Shown here piece by piece: positions 34,257 to 42,562 of a DNA stretch of 64,000 nt. The translations under genes and the position numbers were made by a program. The notes below the pieces were generated by a model. The model did no database searches, was not told where the DNA came from, and was given only the letters and a program-made list of their open reading frames with translations. Numbering within the stretch: position 1 is the first letter of the stretch; every line of letters starts with the position of its first letter. The DNA comes from CAZYVA01 sp964650695 (lineage in GTDB: Bacteria > Bacillota > Clostridia > Lachnospirales > Lachnospiraceae), in the NCBI GenBank assembly GCA_964650695.1, contig CAZYVA010000001.1, positions 1-64,000 on the forward strand. The letters run 5' to 3'.

Positions 34257-36509
34257 CTACTGGTTCTTCACAAGGTTCCCCTGGGCATCGCGGTAATATT
34301 TGGGCACAAAGCTGTCCTTCATCCGTATAATATACTGCACGTTGAACTTTTCATCATAGGTTCCTTTATAATTACGGACCCAATTATCAAATACCGCCTT
34401 GTTCGGATCATCCGTTTTCACGGAACTGTCCTTATGCCATTTGGCATCATGCCCGCTGGCGAACACCGTACCGTTTCCGCGGTAGATATAGGTATGCCCT
34501 TTTCCGATTATAATATCCCCAACTTTGATATTTCCCCCGCTCATCAAGGTCTTAAAGGTTTTCCCGCCCGTCTTAATGATATCGCACGCGCTGTCCAGGG
34601 CCGCTTTCACGCTGGTCCCTCCGGAATTGTAATTTTGGATCTTTCCGCTGCTGTTTCCATAGAATTTCTGGCTGTTGGAGAGGATCCCCATATCCCGGAA
34701 TGCCCAGTTTGCGATCGACGCACAGTTCCCGCCCCGGATGCTGCCTTTTAGCATCGTCTCAAACGTGCCGCTCTGATCGACATATTTACTGCTGTTGGAA
34801 TAAACCCACTTTTCCCCCTTCGCGGAACAGTTGAGCAGCACGCTGTTATAATAATCCCCGCAGGCGACGATCGCCTCCGGCCCCGTCAGTTTTCCACTGT
34901 TGCTGGACACCTGCTCCGGTTCCTTCACTTTCGATTTTGTCGTTTTCTTCGAAGAATCCGAAGTTGATTTCGACTTCTCCGTTGTTTTTGCAGCCGCTTG
35001 CTCTTCCGCTTCCTGCGCCGCCGCTTCCGCAGCCGCCTGCTCTTCCGCTTCCTGCGCCGCCGCTTCCACAGCCGCCTGCTCTTCCGCTTCCTGCGCCGCC
35101 ACTTTTGCAGCCGCTTGCTCTTCCGCCGTATTTTCGTCCACTTCCGAATGATCGACCGTCACAGGGATGGTCATGGTAGACATGCCGATCGTACAATAGA
35201 CCTCCGTCGTCCCTTCGCCCACCGGGGTAATTTCCCCCGATTCACTGACGGTTGCAATGGAAGTGTCCGCACTGGACCACTCCGCTTCCTGTCCGTCCAT
35301 GCCGGAGATCTCCACCGTCTGCGTCTGTGACCCATCCAGTGTGACAGAAGGGGTATTGACCTCTCCCACAGATACCGCGCAGGTAAACGTGCGGCTTCCC
35401 GCGGAAGCCGTGATCGAGGATGTCCCTGCCGACACGCCAATCAATTTCCCGTCCTCTATTTTTACCATGGACGCATCATCGCTTGTCCAGACAATCCCCG
35501 GCTGTCCATCCTCTGTCTGCAGCTTCGACGACACGCCTACCGCCGTGAATGCCTGGTCCGGCACTTCGATGACATGTACGGCCCCGGAGATCTCTTCCCC
35601 GTCCAACATCCCGGTCACTTCCGTATTGCCAGTTCCTTCCGCTTTTACACGCCCGGAGGTATCCACGCTGGCCACCTCGGTGTCCGCGCTCTGCCAGACC
35701 ATGCCTTCCGCGTCAAACCCTTTGCCGCTGACCAGAGGAGGCCCGGAATCCTCCCCGGAAAGCAGATACAGATCCGCATCTTTCATCCCGACGATATTGA
35801 CATCCGTCTTTAAAAGCTTCCCGCTTTCCGTCTGGCAGGAAACAACTACGGATCCCGCCGACACGCCTTCCAGCATGCCATTGGCATCGATCGAAGCAAC
35901 CTGCGTATCATCCACGCTCCAATTGGCCGGCCTGCCGGAAATCTCATCATTGATACGCATCTGCATCTTATTCCCGGTAAACAAGTAATCTTTGTCCGAA
36001 ATAATCCCCGCGACTTTTATCGTCTGGGAAACCGTCAGGCCCTTATCCTCACAGACAAGCGTTGCCTCACCATCCTTTAAAGTCTTGATCCTTTTGCCTG
36101 TCACCTGCACAACGCTCTCATCACTGGAGTAAAAGACCGCTTCCTCCGACGCGCCCAGTACCTGCGGCTCTGCGCTCTGCCCTTCCAGCATCATCGTGGA
36201 TTCTTTTTCAAACCCCAACACATAAACCTTGCACTTCAACGTCCGAAGAGGCGTCTTCACCCGGACCGTTGTCGTCCCCGGATTGTAAGCGGCAATCAGG
36301 CCGTCTTCCTCTGTAGCAACAACCATTCCATCATCGGAAACAAAATGAGCCGCCATCTGCATCAAAGGGTTCGATAATTTAAGTTCGGTGGAATCACCGA
36401 CCGTCATGGTAACAGAACGCGCGTTCAGATTACCGATACAAAGAGCCGGTACACCAAATAAAACCGCTATGCAGGCAACAGCTATCAATACATTACGTAC
36501 TTTCTTCAA
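34257..36509 (-). CDS. Secreted protein with bacterial Ig-like repeats and C-terminal Cys/His (NlpC/CHAP-like) domain, copy 2
   Basis: This 750-residue paralogue aligns with copy 1 from the signal peptide (LFGVPALCIGNLNARSVTM against LLGVPAFCMGHLNAKSVTM) to the final LVKNQ. The Ig-like units include SVTMTVGDSTELKLSNP and WSSADTSIATVSESGEITPV. Between repeats and C-terminal domain it has a low-complexity linker of near-identical EAEEQAAAEAAAQ units that copy 1 lacks. Cys596 lies in GGNCASIANWAF; the GHTYIYRG and ASGHDAKWH histidines are kept. TTG is the start, preceded by AAGGGGAG; alignment with copy 1 supports this start over a TTG six codons earlier. Confidence 0.78.
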   Translation of the reverse strand: MKKVRNVLIAVACIAVLFGVPALCIGNLNARSVTMTVGDSTELKLSNPLMQMAAHFVSDDGMVVATEEDGLIAAYNPGTTTVRVKTPLRTLKCKVYVLGFEKESTMMLEGQSAEPQVLGASEEAVFYSSDESVVQVTGKRIKTLKDGEATLVCEDKGLTVSQTIKVAGIISDKDYLFTGNKMQMRINDEISGRPANWSVDDTQVASIDANGMLEGVSAGSVVVSCQTESGKLLKTDVNIVGMKDADLYLLSGEDSGPPLVSGKGFDAEGMVWQSADTEVASVDTSGRVKAEGTGNTEVTGMLDGEEISGAVHVIEVPDQAFTAVGVSSKLQTEDGQPGIVWTSDDASMVKIEDGKLIGVSAGTSSITASAGSRTFTCAVSVGEVNTPSVTLDGSQTQTVEISGMDGQEAEWSSADTSIATVSESGEITPVGEGTTEVYCTIGMSTMTIPVTVDHSEVDENTAEEQAAAKVAAQEAEEQAAVEAAAQEAEEQAAAEAAAQEAEEQAAAKTTEKSKSTSDSSKKTTKSKVKEPEQVSSNSGKLTGPEAIVACGDYYNSVLLNCSAKGEKWVYSNSSKYVDQSGTFETMLKGSIRGGNCASIANWAFRDMGILSNSQKFYGNSSGKIQNYNSGGTSVKAALDSACDIIKTGGKTFKTLMSGGNIKVGDIIIGKGHTYIYRGNGTVFASGHDAKWHKDSSVKTDDPNKAVFDNWVRNYKGTYDEKFNVQYIIRMKDSFVPKYYRDAQGNLVKNQ

Positions 36510-36544
36510 TTTTTTCTCCCCTTTCAAAAATATAATCCCCTATA

Positions 36545-36574
36545 GACAGATTAACACAAACCGCTACATCTGTC
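36545..36574 (-). promoter_or_regulatory. Promoter region and dyad upstream of Ig-like copy 2
   Basis: A perfect 7-bp inverted repeat, GACAGAT / ATCTGTC with a 16-base spacer, lies 36-65 bases before the start codon. On the minus strand it overlaps a possible -35 TCGACA and -10 TAATCT at 17-base spacing. The same ATCTGTC heptamer occurs at 34175-34181 upstream of copy 1. A shared regulator site is inferred only. Confidence 0.4.
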
Positions 36575-36590
36575 GATAAAAAATTTGTCA

Positions 36591-36622
36591 AAAAAAATAC
36601 GGTCATAGGACCGCATTTTTTT
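36591..36622. terminator. Bidirectional terminator downstream of thrC
   Basis: The stem CGGTC-ATAG-GACCG, extended outward by a T-A pair beyond one mismatch, is flanked by A7 on one side and T7 on the other, a classical intrinsic terminator in both directions. It lies 26 bases past the thrC stop codon. Confidence 0.85.
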
Positions 36623-36647
36623 GGGATAAAGTTTTACTGCCGGAAAC

Positions 36648-38135
36648 TCAACGCCGTAAAAGCCTCCGCACAGTCTCTTTCATCTGCCCTGGCTCACATT
36701 CCGTATCATGCAGCACCTCTGCATCCAGGACATCTCTGACTGCCTTTGGTATCGCGACGCCGGACACTTTTTCCAGGGCGGCAAGAAGCTCGATTTCATC
36801 CTGCTTTCCATACTTTTCATCAATGGCCGTCATCACGCTTCCCGCAAACTTATATGGGCTGGCCGTAGAAACAATGATGCATGGCTTCTTGTCCTTTGTC
36901 GTTTCCTTGTACCTGCTGCATACATAGGAAGCGACCGCCGTATGCGTATCCATCACATACCCGGTCTGACGGTAAACCTCCCGGATCCGCCTCGCCGTAT
37001 CTTCCTCTGAGGCAAAGCCGGCCGCAAAGCCAGAGAGCTTCTCCCTCATATCGTCTGTAACCGTATATTTCCCGGCCGTCTTCAGTTCTCCCATCAATGC
37101 CCTTGTCTTTTTGGGATCCTCCCCTGCAGCCAGATAAATCAACCTTTCCAGGTTGCTGGAAACCAAAATATCCATCGACGGGGACGATGTCAGGACAAAC
37201 GCCCTGTTTGTATCATATACCCCGGTCTGGAAGAAATCAAACAGCACCTTGTTCTCATTGGAGGCACAGATCAGCTTATCAATCGGGACCCCCATATTCT
37301 TTGCATAGTACGCGGCAAGGATATTGCCAAAATTCCCGGTAGGGACCACGATATTGACAGCTTCATCTTTTGCGGTCCCGCCACATTCCAGCAGTTTCAC
37401 ATACGCATATACATAATATACCACCTGCGGGATGAGCCGCCCGATGTTGATAGAATTTGCAGAGGAAAGCTGATACCCGTTTTCCGCCAGCTCCTCTGCC
37501 AGCCCCGTATCCGCAAACATCTCCTTCACACCGCTCTGCGCCTGGTCGAAATTCCCATGGATGGCCACTACATCCACATTGCTCCCTTTCTGCGTCACCA
37601 TCTGGAGCTTCTGTATCTTACTGACCCCGTCCTTTGGGAAAAAGACAATGACCCTTGTGCCTTCCACGTCCGCGAACCCAGCCAGCGCCGCTTTCCCGGT
37701 ATCCCCGGAAGTCGCGGCCAGGATCACGATCTCGTTTTCCACTGCATTTTTTCTCGCGGCGATCGTGAGTAAATGCGGCAGGATCGATAAAGCCATATCC
37801 TTAAACGCAACCGTAGCTCCATGGAACAATTCCAGGTACCAATCGTCCCCTTTCCGGACTAACGGCGCGATCTGCGCTGTGTCGAATTTGCTGTCATACG
37901 CTTTCCTGATACAACTCTTTAACTCCTCCTCCGTAAAATCAGTCAGAAACTCCCTCATGACCGCAAAGGCGGCCTCCTGGTACGAACAGCCGCAAAGGCA
38001 ATCCAAAGATACGGAAAGCCTCGGCATCTCCGAAGGCACAAACAATCCCCCATCCTTTGCAAGCCCTTTTAAAACCGCCTGTGAAGCCGTCACTGCCGCT
38101 TCTGAATTTCTTGTGCTCTTATAATACAAAGCCAT
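36648..38135 (-). CDS. thrC: Threonine synthase
   Basis: ThrC converts O-phosphohomoserine to threonine using PLP. The 495-residue protein is of the longer type. The PLP lysine is in FHGATVAFKDMALSILPHLL, the phosphate-binding loop in VPTGNFGNILAAYYAK, and SGDTGKAALAGF precedes it. The start MALYYKSTRNS is typical of the family. It follows leuD by 179 bases on the same strand and is closed by a strong terminator. No T-box or leader peptide was found in front of it. Confidence 0.96.
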   Translation of the reverse strand: MALYYKSTRNSEAAVTASQAVLKGLAKDGGLFVPSEMPRLSVSLDCLCGCSYQEAAFAVMREFLTDFTEEELKSCIRKAYDSKFDTAQIAPLVRKGDDWYLELFHGATVAFKDMALSILPHLLTIAARKNAVENEIVILAATSGDTGKAALAGFADVEGTRVIVFFPKDGVSKIQKLQMVTQKGSNVDVVAIHGNFDQAQSGVKEMFADTGLAEELAENGYQLSSANSINIGRLIPQVVYYVYAYVKLLECGGTAKDEAVNIVVPTGNFGNILAAYYAKNMGVPIDKLICASNENKVLFDFFQTGVYDTNRAFVLTSSPSMDILVSSNLERLIYLAAGEDPKKTRALMGELKTAGKYTVTDDMREKLSGFAAGFASEEDTARRIREVYRQTGYVMDTHTAVASYVCSRYKETTKDKKPCIIVSTASPYKFAGSVMTAIDEKYGKQDEIELLAALEKVSGVAIPKAVRDVLDAEVLHDTECEPGQMKETVRRLLRR

Positions 38136-38177
38136 CCTCTACACCTCAGTCCAGCCTATACAATCCTGCAGATCCGC

Positions 38178-38210
38178 TGCCATTCACGGTCCAGTAGGCC
38201 GCCCATAGCC
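38178..38210 (-). repeat. Partial copy of the dispersed intergenic element between leuD and thrC
   Basis: On the minus strand this reads GGCTATGGGCGGCC, a 5-base gap, then GGACCGTGAATGGCA, very close to hairpin two of the response regulator leader (TGTGGGCGGCC and GGCCGTGGATGGTA). The outer arms pair only imperfectly here. Flanking GATCTGC and GCAGCGGATC extend the symmetry. Confidence 0.6.
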
Positions 38211-38314
38211 ACGCAGATCCTCATTTCCGGCATTTTTTATCCGCGCAAAATGCACGATCCTTCCAAAACCTTCATGCGCCGCGTTTGCTCCCCGCTATGG
38301 ATGCGCGGATGATT

Positions 38315-38809
38315 TCATGACCGTCCCTTAGCATTATAATACTTTACAAGCCCGCCCGCATCGATCAGCTTCTGCATAAATTCCGGGAATGCCTGCCCCT
38401 TAAATTCCATATTCTTGGTACGGTCATAGATGGTCCCGCTGTCAAAATCAACCTCGACCTCGTCACCCGCTTCAATACTTTGCGCCGCCTCCGGGCATTC
38501 AATGATCGGAAGCCCGATATTGATCGCGTTCCGGTAGAAAATCCGCGCAAAGGTCTCCGCTATGATGCAGCCCACACCCGCCGTCTTCAGGCAGAGGGGC
38601 GCGTGCTCCCTGGAGGAGCCGCAGCCAAAATTCTTCTTCGCCACGATCAGGTCGCCCGGCTGCACTTTTTTTACAAATTCCGGGTCGATATCCGCCATCG
38701 CATGGCCCGCCAGCTCTTTCGCGTCAAACGAATTCAAGTATCTTGCCGGGATGATGACGTCTGTATCCACATTGTCCCCATATTTAAATACATGCCCTAA
38801 CGCTTTCAT
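38315..38809 (-). CDS. leuD: 3-isopropylmalate dehydratase, small subunit
   Basis: LeuD (164 residues) is the swivelling domain of isopropylmalate isomerase, which interconverts 2- and 3-isopropylmalate in leucine synthesis. The signature FGCGSSREHAPLCLK and NIGLPIIECPEAA are visible, and length fits the shorter archaeal/clostridial type. It begins 3 bases after leuC, so both subunits are made together. Closely related small subunits act in homoaconitate or citramalate pathways, so the substrate is by context. Confidence 0.93.
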   Translation of the reverse strand: MKALGHVFKYGDNVDTDVIIPARYLNSFDAKELAGHAMADIDPEFVKKVQPGDLIVAKKNFGCGSSREHAPLCLKTAGVGCIIAETFARIFYRNAINIGLPIIECPEAAQSIEAGDEVEVDFDSGTIYDRTKNMEFKGQAFPEFMQKLIDAGGLVKYYNAKGRS

Positions 38810-38812
38810 GGC

Positions 38813-40087
38813 CTATCTGCCTCCTACTTTCTCCGGATTTGCAATAAATCCCGCAATTGCGCTTGCCGCCGCCACCTCCGGGGAAGCAAGGTAAATCAAA
38901 GAATCCACATGTCCCATACGCCCTACAAAATTACGGTTTGTCGTAGACACGCATTTTTCGCCTGCGGCCATCACGCCCATATGCCCGCCCATACATGGCC
39001 CGCAGCTTGGCGTATTGACCGCGCAGCCCGCGTCAATAAAAATATCCACAAGCCCTTCCGCGATACACTGTTTATAAATCTTCTGTGTCGCCGGGACGAC
39101 CATGACCCGCACATCCGGGTGTACCGTATGCCCTTCCAGGATTGCCGCCGCTTTTCTCATATCAGACATCCTGCCATTCGTGCAGGAGCCGATCACTACC
39201 TGGTCAATCTTCACCGGCTCCATAGCTTCAATCTCATCGATCGTCCTGGCATTCCCCGGAAGATGCGGGAAAGCAACCGTCGGGCGTACCTTCGACAGAT
39301 CGACCTCCACCACGGCTTCATACTCCGCGTCGTCATCCGCCGCATAGATTTTGTACGCTTTCTTTGTATGTTCCTTTAAGTAGTCTTCCGTCAGGGCATC
39401 CACTGGGAAGATGCCGTTTTTCGCGCCTGCCTCAATCGCCATATTTGCCATCGTGAACCGGTCGTCCATCGTCAGGCCCGCAATGCCGTCCCCCACGAAC
39501 TCCATCGATCGGTACAAAGCGCCGTCCACCCCGATTTTCCCGATGATATGGATGATGATATCCTTTCCGGACACGTAGGGGCCTGGCTTCCCGGTCAATA
39601 CAAACTGAATCGCACCCGGCACCTTAAACCATGCCCGTCCGGCCGCCATCCCTGCTGCAATGTCCGTCGTGCCAACCCCGGTGGCAAACGCCCCCAGCGC
39701 CCCGTATGTACAGGTATGGGAATCCGCGCCAATGATACATTCCCCCGCCGCGACTACCCCAGCTTCCGGCAGGATTGCATGCTCCACCCCGGATTTGCCC
39801 TGCTCAAAATACCAGGACAGCCCTTGCGCTTTCGCGAATTCACGGATCGCCTTGGCATTTTCCGCTGATTTAATATCTTTATTGGGCGTGAAATGATCCG
39901 GCACCAGCACGACCTTATCTTTATCAAACACCTGATCCGCCATCTGGAAAAAAATCGGCAGCGCCATCGGACCGGTAATGTCATTTGCCATCACAACATC
40001 TAACCCTGCTTCGATCAACTGCCCGGCAAAAACCTCTGGAAGCCCTGCATGGTCAGCCAGGATCTTTTGTGTCATTGTCATTCCCAT
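38813..40087 (-). CDS. leuC: 3-isopropylmalate dehydratase, large subunit
   Basis: LeuC (424 residues) carries the [4Fe-4S] cluster. Cluster and substrate motifs are IGADSHTCTYGALGAFATG, VIGSCTNGRMSDMRKAA and NTPSCGPCMGGHMG. The start at MGMTMTQKI has GAGGAGG 8 bases upstream; the open frame runs 7 codons further. The length is that of the shorter 420-residue group. Only leuC, leuD and thrC are present here; leuA and leuB must lie elsewhere. Confidence 0.94.
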   Translation of the reverse strand: MGMTMTQKILADHAGLPEVFAGQLIEAGLDVVMANDITGPMALPIFFQMADQVFDKDKVVLVPDHFTPNKDIKSAENAKAIREFAKAQGLSWYFEQGKSGVEHAILPEAGVVAAGECIIGADSHTCTYGALGAFATGVGTTDIAAGMAAGRAWFKVPGAIQFVLTGKPGPYVSGKDIIIHIIGKIGVDGALYRSMEFVGDGIAGLTMDDRFTMANMAIEAGAKNGIFPVDALTEDYLKEHTKKAYKIYAADDDAEYEAVVEVDLSKVRPTVAFPHLPGNARTIDEIEAMEPVKIDQVVIGSCTNGRMSDMRKAAAILEGHTVHPDVRVMVVPATQKIYKQCIAEGLVDIFIDAGCAVNTPSCGPCMGGHMGVMAAGEKCVSTTNRNFVGRMGHVDSLIYLASPEVAAASAIAGFIANPEKVGGR

Positions 40088-40108
40088 TTCGACCACCTCC
40101 TCGCGCAT

Positions 40109-40142
40109 CTGCCCCCATCCCTACATCCGGCGGATGGGGCAG
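40109..40142 (-). other. GC-rich hairpin between adhesin and leuC
   Basis: CTGCCCC-C-ATCC pairs with GGATGGGGCAG, 11 pairs around one bulged C. It lies 23 bases after the adhesin stop and just before the leuC ribosome site. There is no U-tract, so it may be an mRNA end barrier or a leuC leader structure. Confidence 0.5.
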
Positions 40143-40165
40143 CTTGAAACGGATAAGCCAACGCA

Positions 40166-42190
40166 CTAGCCTTTCCGTGCCATTCTACCATAAGTAAACA
40201 GTAGGGCGCAAGAAAGAATCATGAGAAACACAAAAACAATCAATGCCCGGCCATCCCCGGTCTTTACTTCCCCTTCCTCCGCTTTCTCGGAGATGACAGG
40301 CCGCACGGCGTTTTCCTCTGTGGAAGCCTGGACTTCCTCCTCGCAGGCAGGTGCCTCCGGCTGGTCCGGCGTCTCCGGTGTTTCCGGCTCTTCCGGCTCC
40401 GGTGGTTCCTCCATGTTTGTCAGTGTCCCCATATCAACCAGGAACCCTTCTTTCGAGATGGTCAGATGAATATTTTGCAGAAGTGTTTTCCCTTCATTCT
40501 CATCACAGGGAAGCTCATTGATAATATAAGTGCCGTCGTAGGGCAAAGCGCCCCATGCGTCGTTCACCGCCACGGTCTGGATAGAGCCGTCCTTTTCCTG
40601 ATACTGTCCAAACCAAAGCCCGTCCTCAGCTTCACCGCCGTTTGTATCTTCGCTATGGCTGGCATACGCAGACGCGGAGCTATAATACCCATTGGCATCT
40701 GTAGTAAACGAATGCGTTTCCCCGGTTGTCTCTGAACGGATCTCAAAGGGAATATTTGCCAGCCGCTCCCCAGCTTCCCCTATTTTATTGAACTCAAAAT
40801 CCCCCCGTTTGATGCGGTTGTACCTGGAAAAGGAATTTTTCCCCTGCATAGACACGGTCTCCCCGCTTTTCGTCACCTGGATGACCATAGCCTCTTTTCC
40901 AGATGCCAGCACATTCCCATCCGCATCCGTAAAACTGGCGTCTTCATTCAAAAGATATCCTTTTGGCGCTTTTGTCTCCCGGATGACATAAGTCCCAAGA
41001 GGAAGCACAGGATTGCCCTGCGCGTCAAAATACAGGCTATCCCCCTCCGTCTTGTATGCGTCCTGGTAAGCGAGACGGTATCTTACATTGCCTTGTTCAT
41101 CCTCTTCCGCTTTCGTGGCGAAGCTCCAGGACCGTACCGCCTGTTTCCCATCTGCCTGTCCTTCCGTCTGGAAATAGCTGTCGTAGTATTGTATGGTAAA
41201 TACCGCATTCTCCAGCGTCGCCGTCCCAAGCGCATACCCCTCCTTTGTCTCCGTGTCTTTTTTGATGATTTCCAGCCCCAGCCCGTCAAAAGCCGGCTGT
41301 TCCGGAACCGCCAGCGTCGTCGTCTCGCCCACGTTGATCTGGGCGGCCTGCACAGTCAGTTCCATCCAATACCCCTCCGGCCCGCTTTTTTCCTTGACGT
41401 AATAAGTACCGATTGGAAGCTCCAGGACATTTGTGCTTCCATCCTGCCCTGTGATAAGCTCCCCCGCTTCCTGCGTGCATGCCTGGTCGGTGTAAACCCC
41501 ATAAACCGCCCCCTGCAAGGAATAACAATCATTCCCGGCTGAAAGATCCTGCAAGGAAGAGGTCTTGACAAGCTGCAGGCTTCCGACCTTCAATACCGGC
41601 GCAAGCACGATCGCGACCCTCTGCGCATCCGAATCATCCACGATCTGGTAAGCATGCCCCGCTCCTTCATATAGGTCTTTCTCCTTTTTAATCTGTTTTT
41701 CCAGGGTGGAAAAATATGTTTTCTGATCATCTACGGAAAGATCAATATCATCCACATAGATCCGCCAGCCCCCGCTGCCGATATGGTCGCGTTGGATATA
41801 CCAGATCATACACTGCGTCAGCATATATTTTTCGTTCTGCGTGTACCCGGAAAGTTCGAAGATATGCTTCTGCGCAAGGCATGCCTCCACCAGTTCGTCC
41901 CCTTGTAAATATTTGGTGATATCGACCTCTTTGGCCTCGCCGGTCTGCGAGATGTTCTCCATCTGCACACAGTAAGCCATCTCTCCGTTTACTTTGTGGA
42001 GTTTTGCGTCGATGGTCTTATCATATACACCGTTATTGTAATGGATATAGCTCCCAATAACGGATTCCGTCACCTTGATATCCGCTGCTTTTGCCGTTTG
42101 AAGCAGCGCTAAAAAGCCGAATGCGCACATTATGATTGAAAAAGCGAGTATACACGCACAACGGGTTCCTTTATGAAGTTTTTGTTTCAT
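40166..42190 (-). CDS. Cell-wall-anchored adhesin with thioester domain and SpaA/CnaB repeats
   Basis: The 674-residue product has a signal peptide ending LLQTAKAAD, then a domain with Cys74 in MAYCVQM and Gln126 in MLTQCMIWYIQ, the residues that form the internal Cys-Gln thioester in Gram-positive adhesins. Two or three prealbumin-like SpaA/CnaB domains follow, with the isopeptide lysine and glutamate motifs LQLVKTSS, YYVKEKSGPEGY, LEIIKKDTETK and YVIRETKAPKGY. A proline/glutamate stalk leads to a sorting signal VKTGD, a hydrophobic segment and a basic tail RMARKG. VKTGD is a reduced LPxTG-type motif; the sortase is not in this window. The start has AAGGAGAG upstream. Confidence 0.85.
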   Translation of the reverse strand: MKQKLHKGTRCACILAFSIIMCAFGFLALLQTAKAADIKVTESVIGSYIHYNNGVYDKTIDAKLHKVNGEMAYCVQMENISQTGEAKEVDITKYLQGDELVEACLAQKHIFELSGYTQNEKYMLTQCMIWYIQRDHIGSGGWRIYVDDIDLSVDDQKTYFSTLEKQIKKEKDLYEGAGHAYQIVDDSDAQRVAIVLAPVLKVGSLQLVKTSSLQDLSAGNDCYSLQGAVYGVYTDQACTQEAGELITGQDGSTNVLELPIGTYYVKEKSGPEGYWMELTVQAAQINVGETTTLAVPEQPAFDGLGLEIIKKDTETKEGYALGTATLENAVFTIQYYDSYFQTEGQADGKQAVRSWSFATKAEEDEQGNVRYRLAYQDAYKTEGDSLYFDAQGNPVLPLGTYVIRETKAPKGYLLNEDASFTDADGNVLASGKEAMVIQVTKSGETVSMQGKNSFSRYNRIKRGDFEFNKIGEAGERLANIPFEIRSETTGETHSFTTDANGYYSSASAYASHSEDTNGGEAEDGLWFGQYQEKDGSIQTVAVNDAWGALPYDGTYIINELPCDENEGKTLLQNIHLTISKEGFLVDMGTLTNMEEPPEPEEPETPETPDQPEAPACEEEVQASTEENAVRPVISEKAEEGEVKTGDGRALIVFVFLMILSCALLFTYGRMARKG

Positions 42191-42562
42191 ACAACTCTCC
42201 TTTTTTTGAACACTGTCCCTTAAAGTTACATGGCTATCTTCAAGTCTTCCGAAAGCCGGCGCCGGCCATGCGGCCGGAGCAAAAAAACGTAAACGGTATA
42301 AACCCCCTTTCCTGTTCAATTTTCTCGTGTCGGAAATCCGGGAGGAAAACTCCCAATAAAACATGAAAAATAAATCTTAGAATTTTTGAACAGCCCTTAT
42401 GGGCTCCTGTATCGGGCGTGATGAAAACAGCCTTTACAGGAATGTCTTTTCGTTATCTCTGAACGAGTAACCTTATCATAAACAAAACGCCGCGGCCTGT
42501 CAACAACGAAAAGGGACAGGGCAGCTCCGGCAGCGGATGCCCTTATCTTCCGCTTATTCCCG
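42191..42562 (-). other. Long structured leader of the adhesin gene
   Basis: From the promoter at 42475-42503 to the start codon the transcript leader is about 278 bases. It can form CCTGTA / TACAGG, AGCCC-ATAA-GGGCT, GGGAG-TTTT-CTCCC and CCGGCC-GCAT-GGCCGG stems in sequence. I compared it by eye with c-di-GMP-I and -II, SAM and THF riboswitch cores and found no match. The part between the promoter and the PHP gene stop (42504-42562) shows nothing else. Confidence 0.5.
42475..42503 (-). promoter_or_regulatory. Strong sigma-A promoter for the adhesin gene
   Basis: On the minus strand a perfect -35 TTGACA (42498-42503) and -10 TATGAT (42475-42480) are separated by 17 bases. The start of transcription should be near 42468, leaving a 5' leader of about 278 bases. 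Confidence 0.8.

Noticed and set aside
34980..35130. Regular repeats that could suggest a CRISPR array
   Set aside because: The repeats are continuous, codon-phased and encode EAEEQAAAEAA units inside Ig-like copy 2; there are no unique spacers or cas genes.
38136..38314. T-box or leader peptide attenuator before thrC
   Set aside because: No T-box sequence (AGGGTGGNACCGCG) and no peptide rich in Thr or Ile codons was seen; a relative of the dispersed element occupies the gap.
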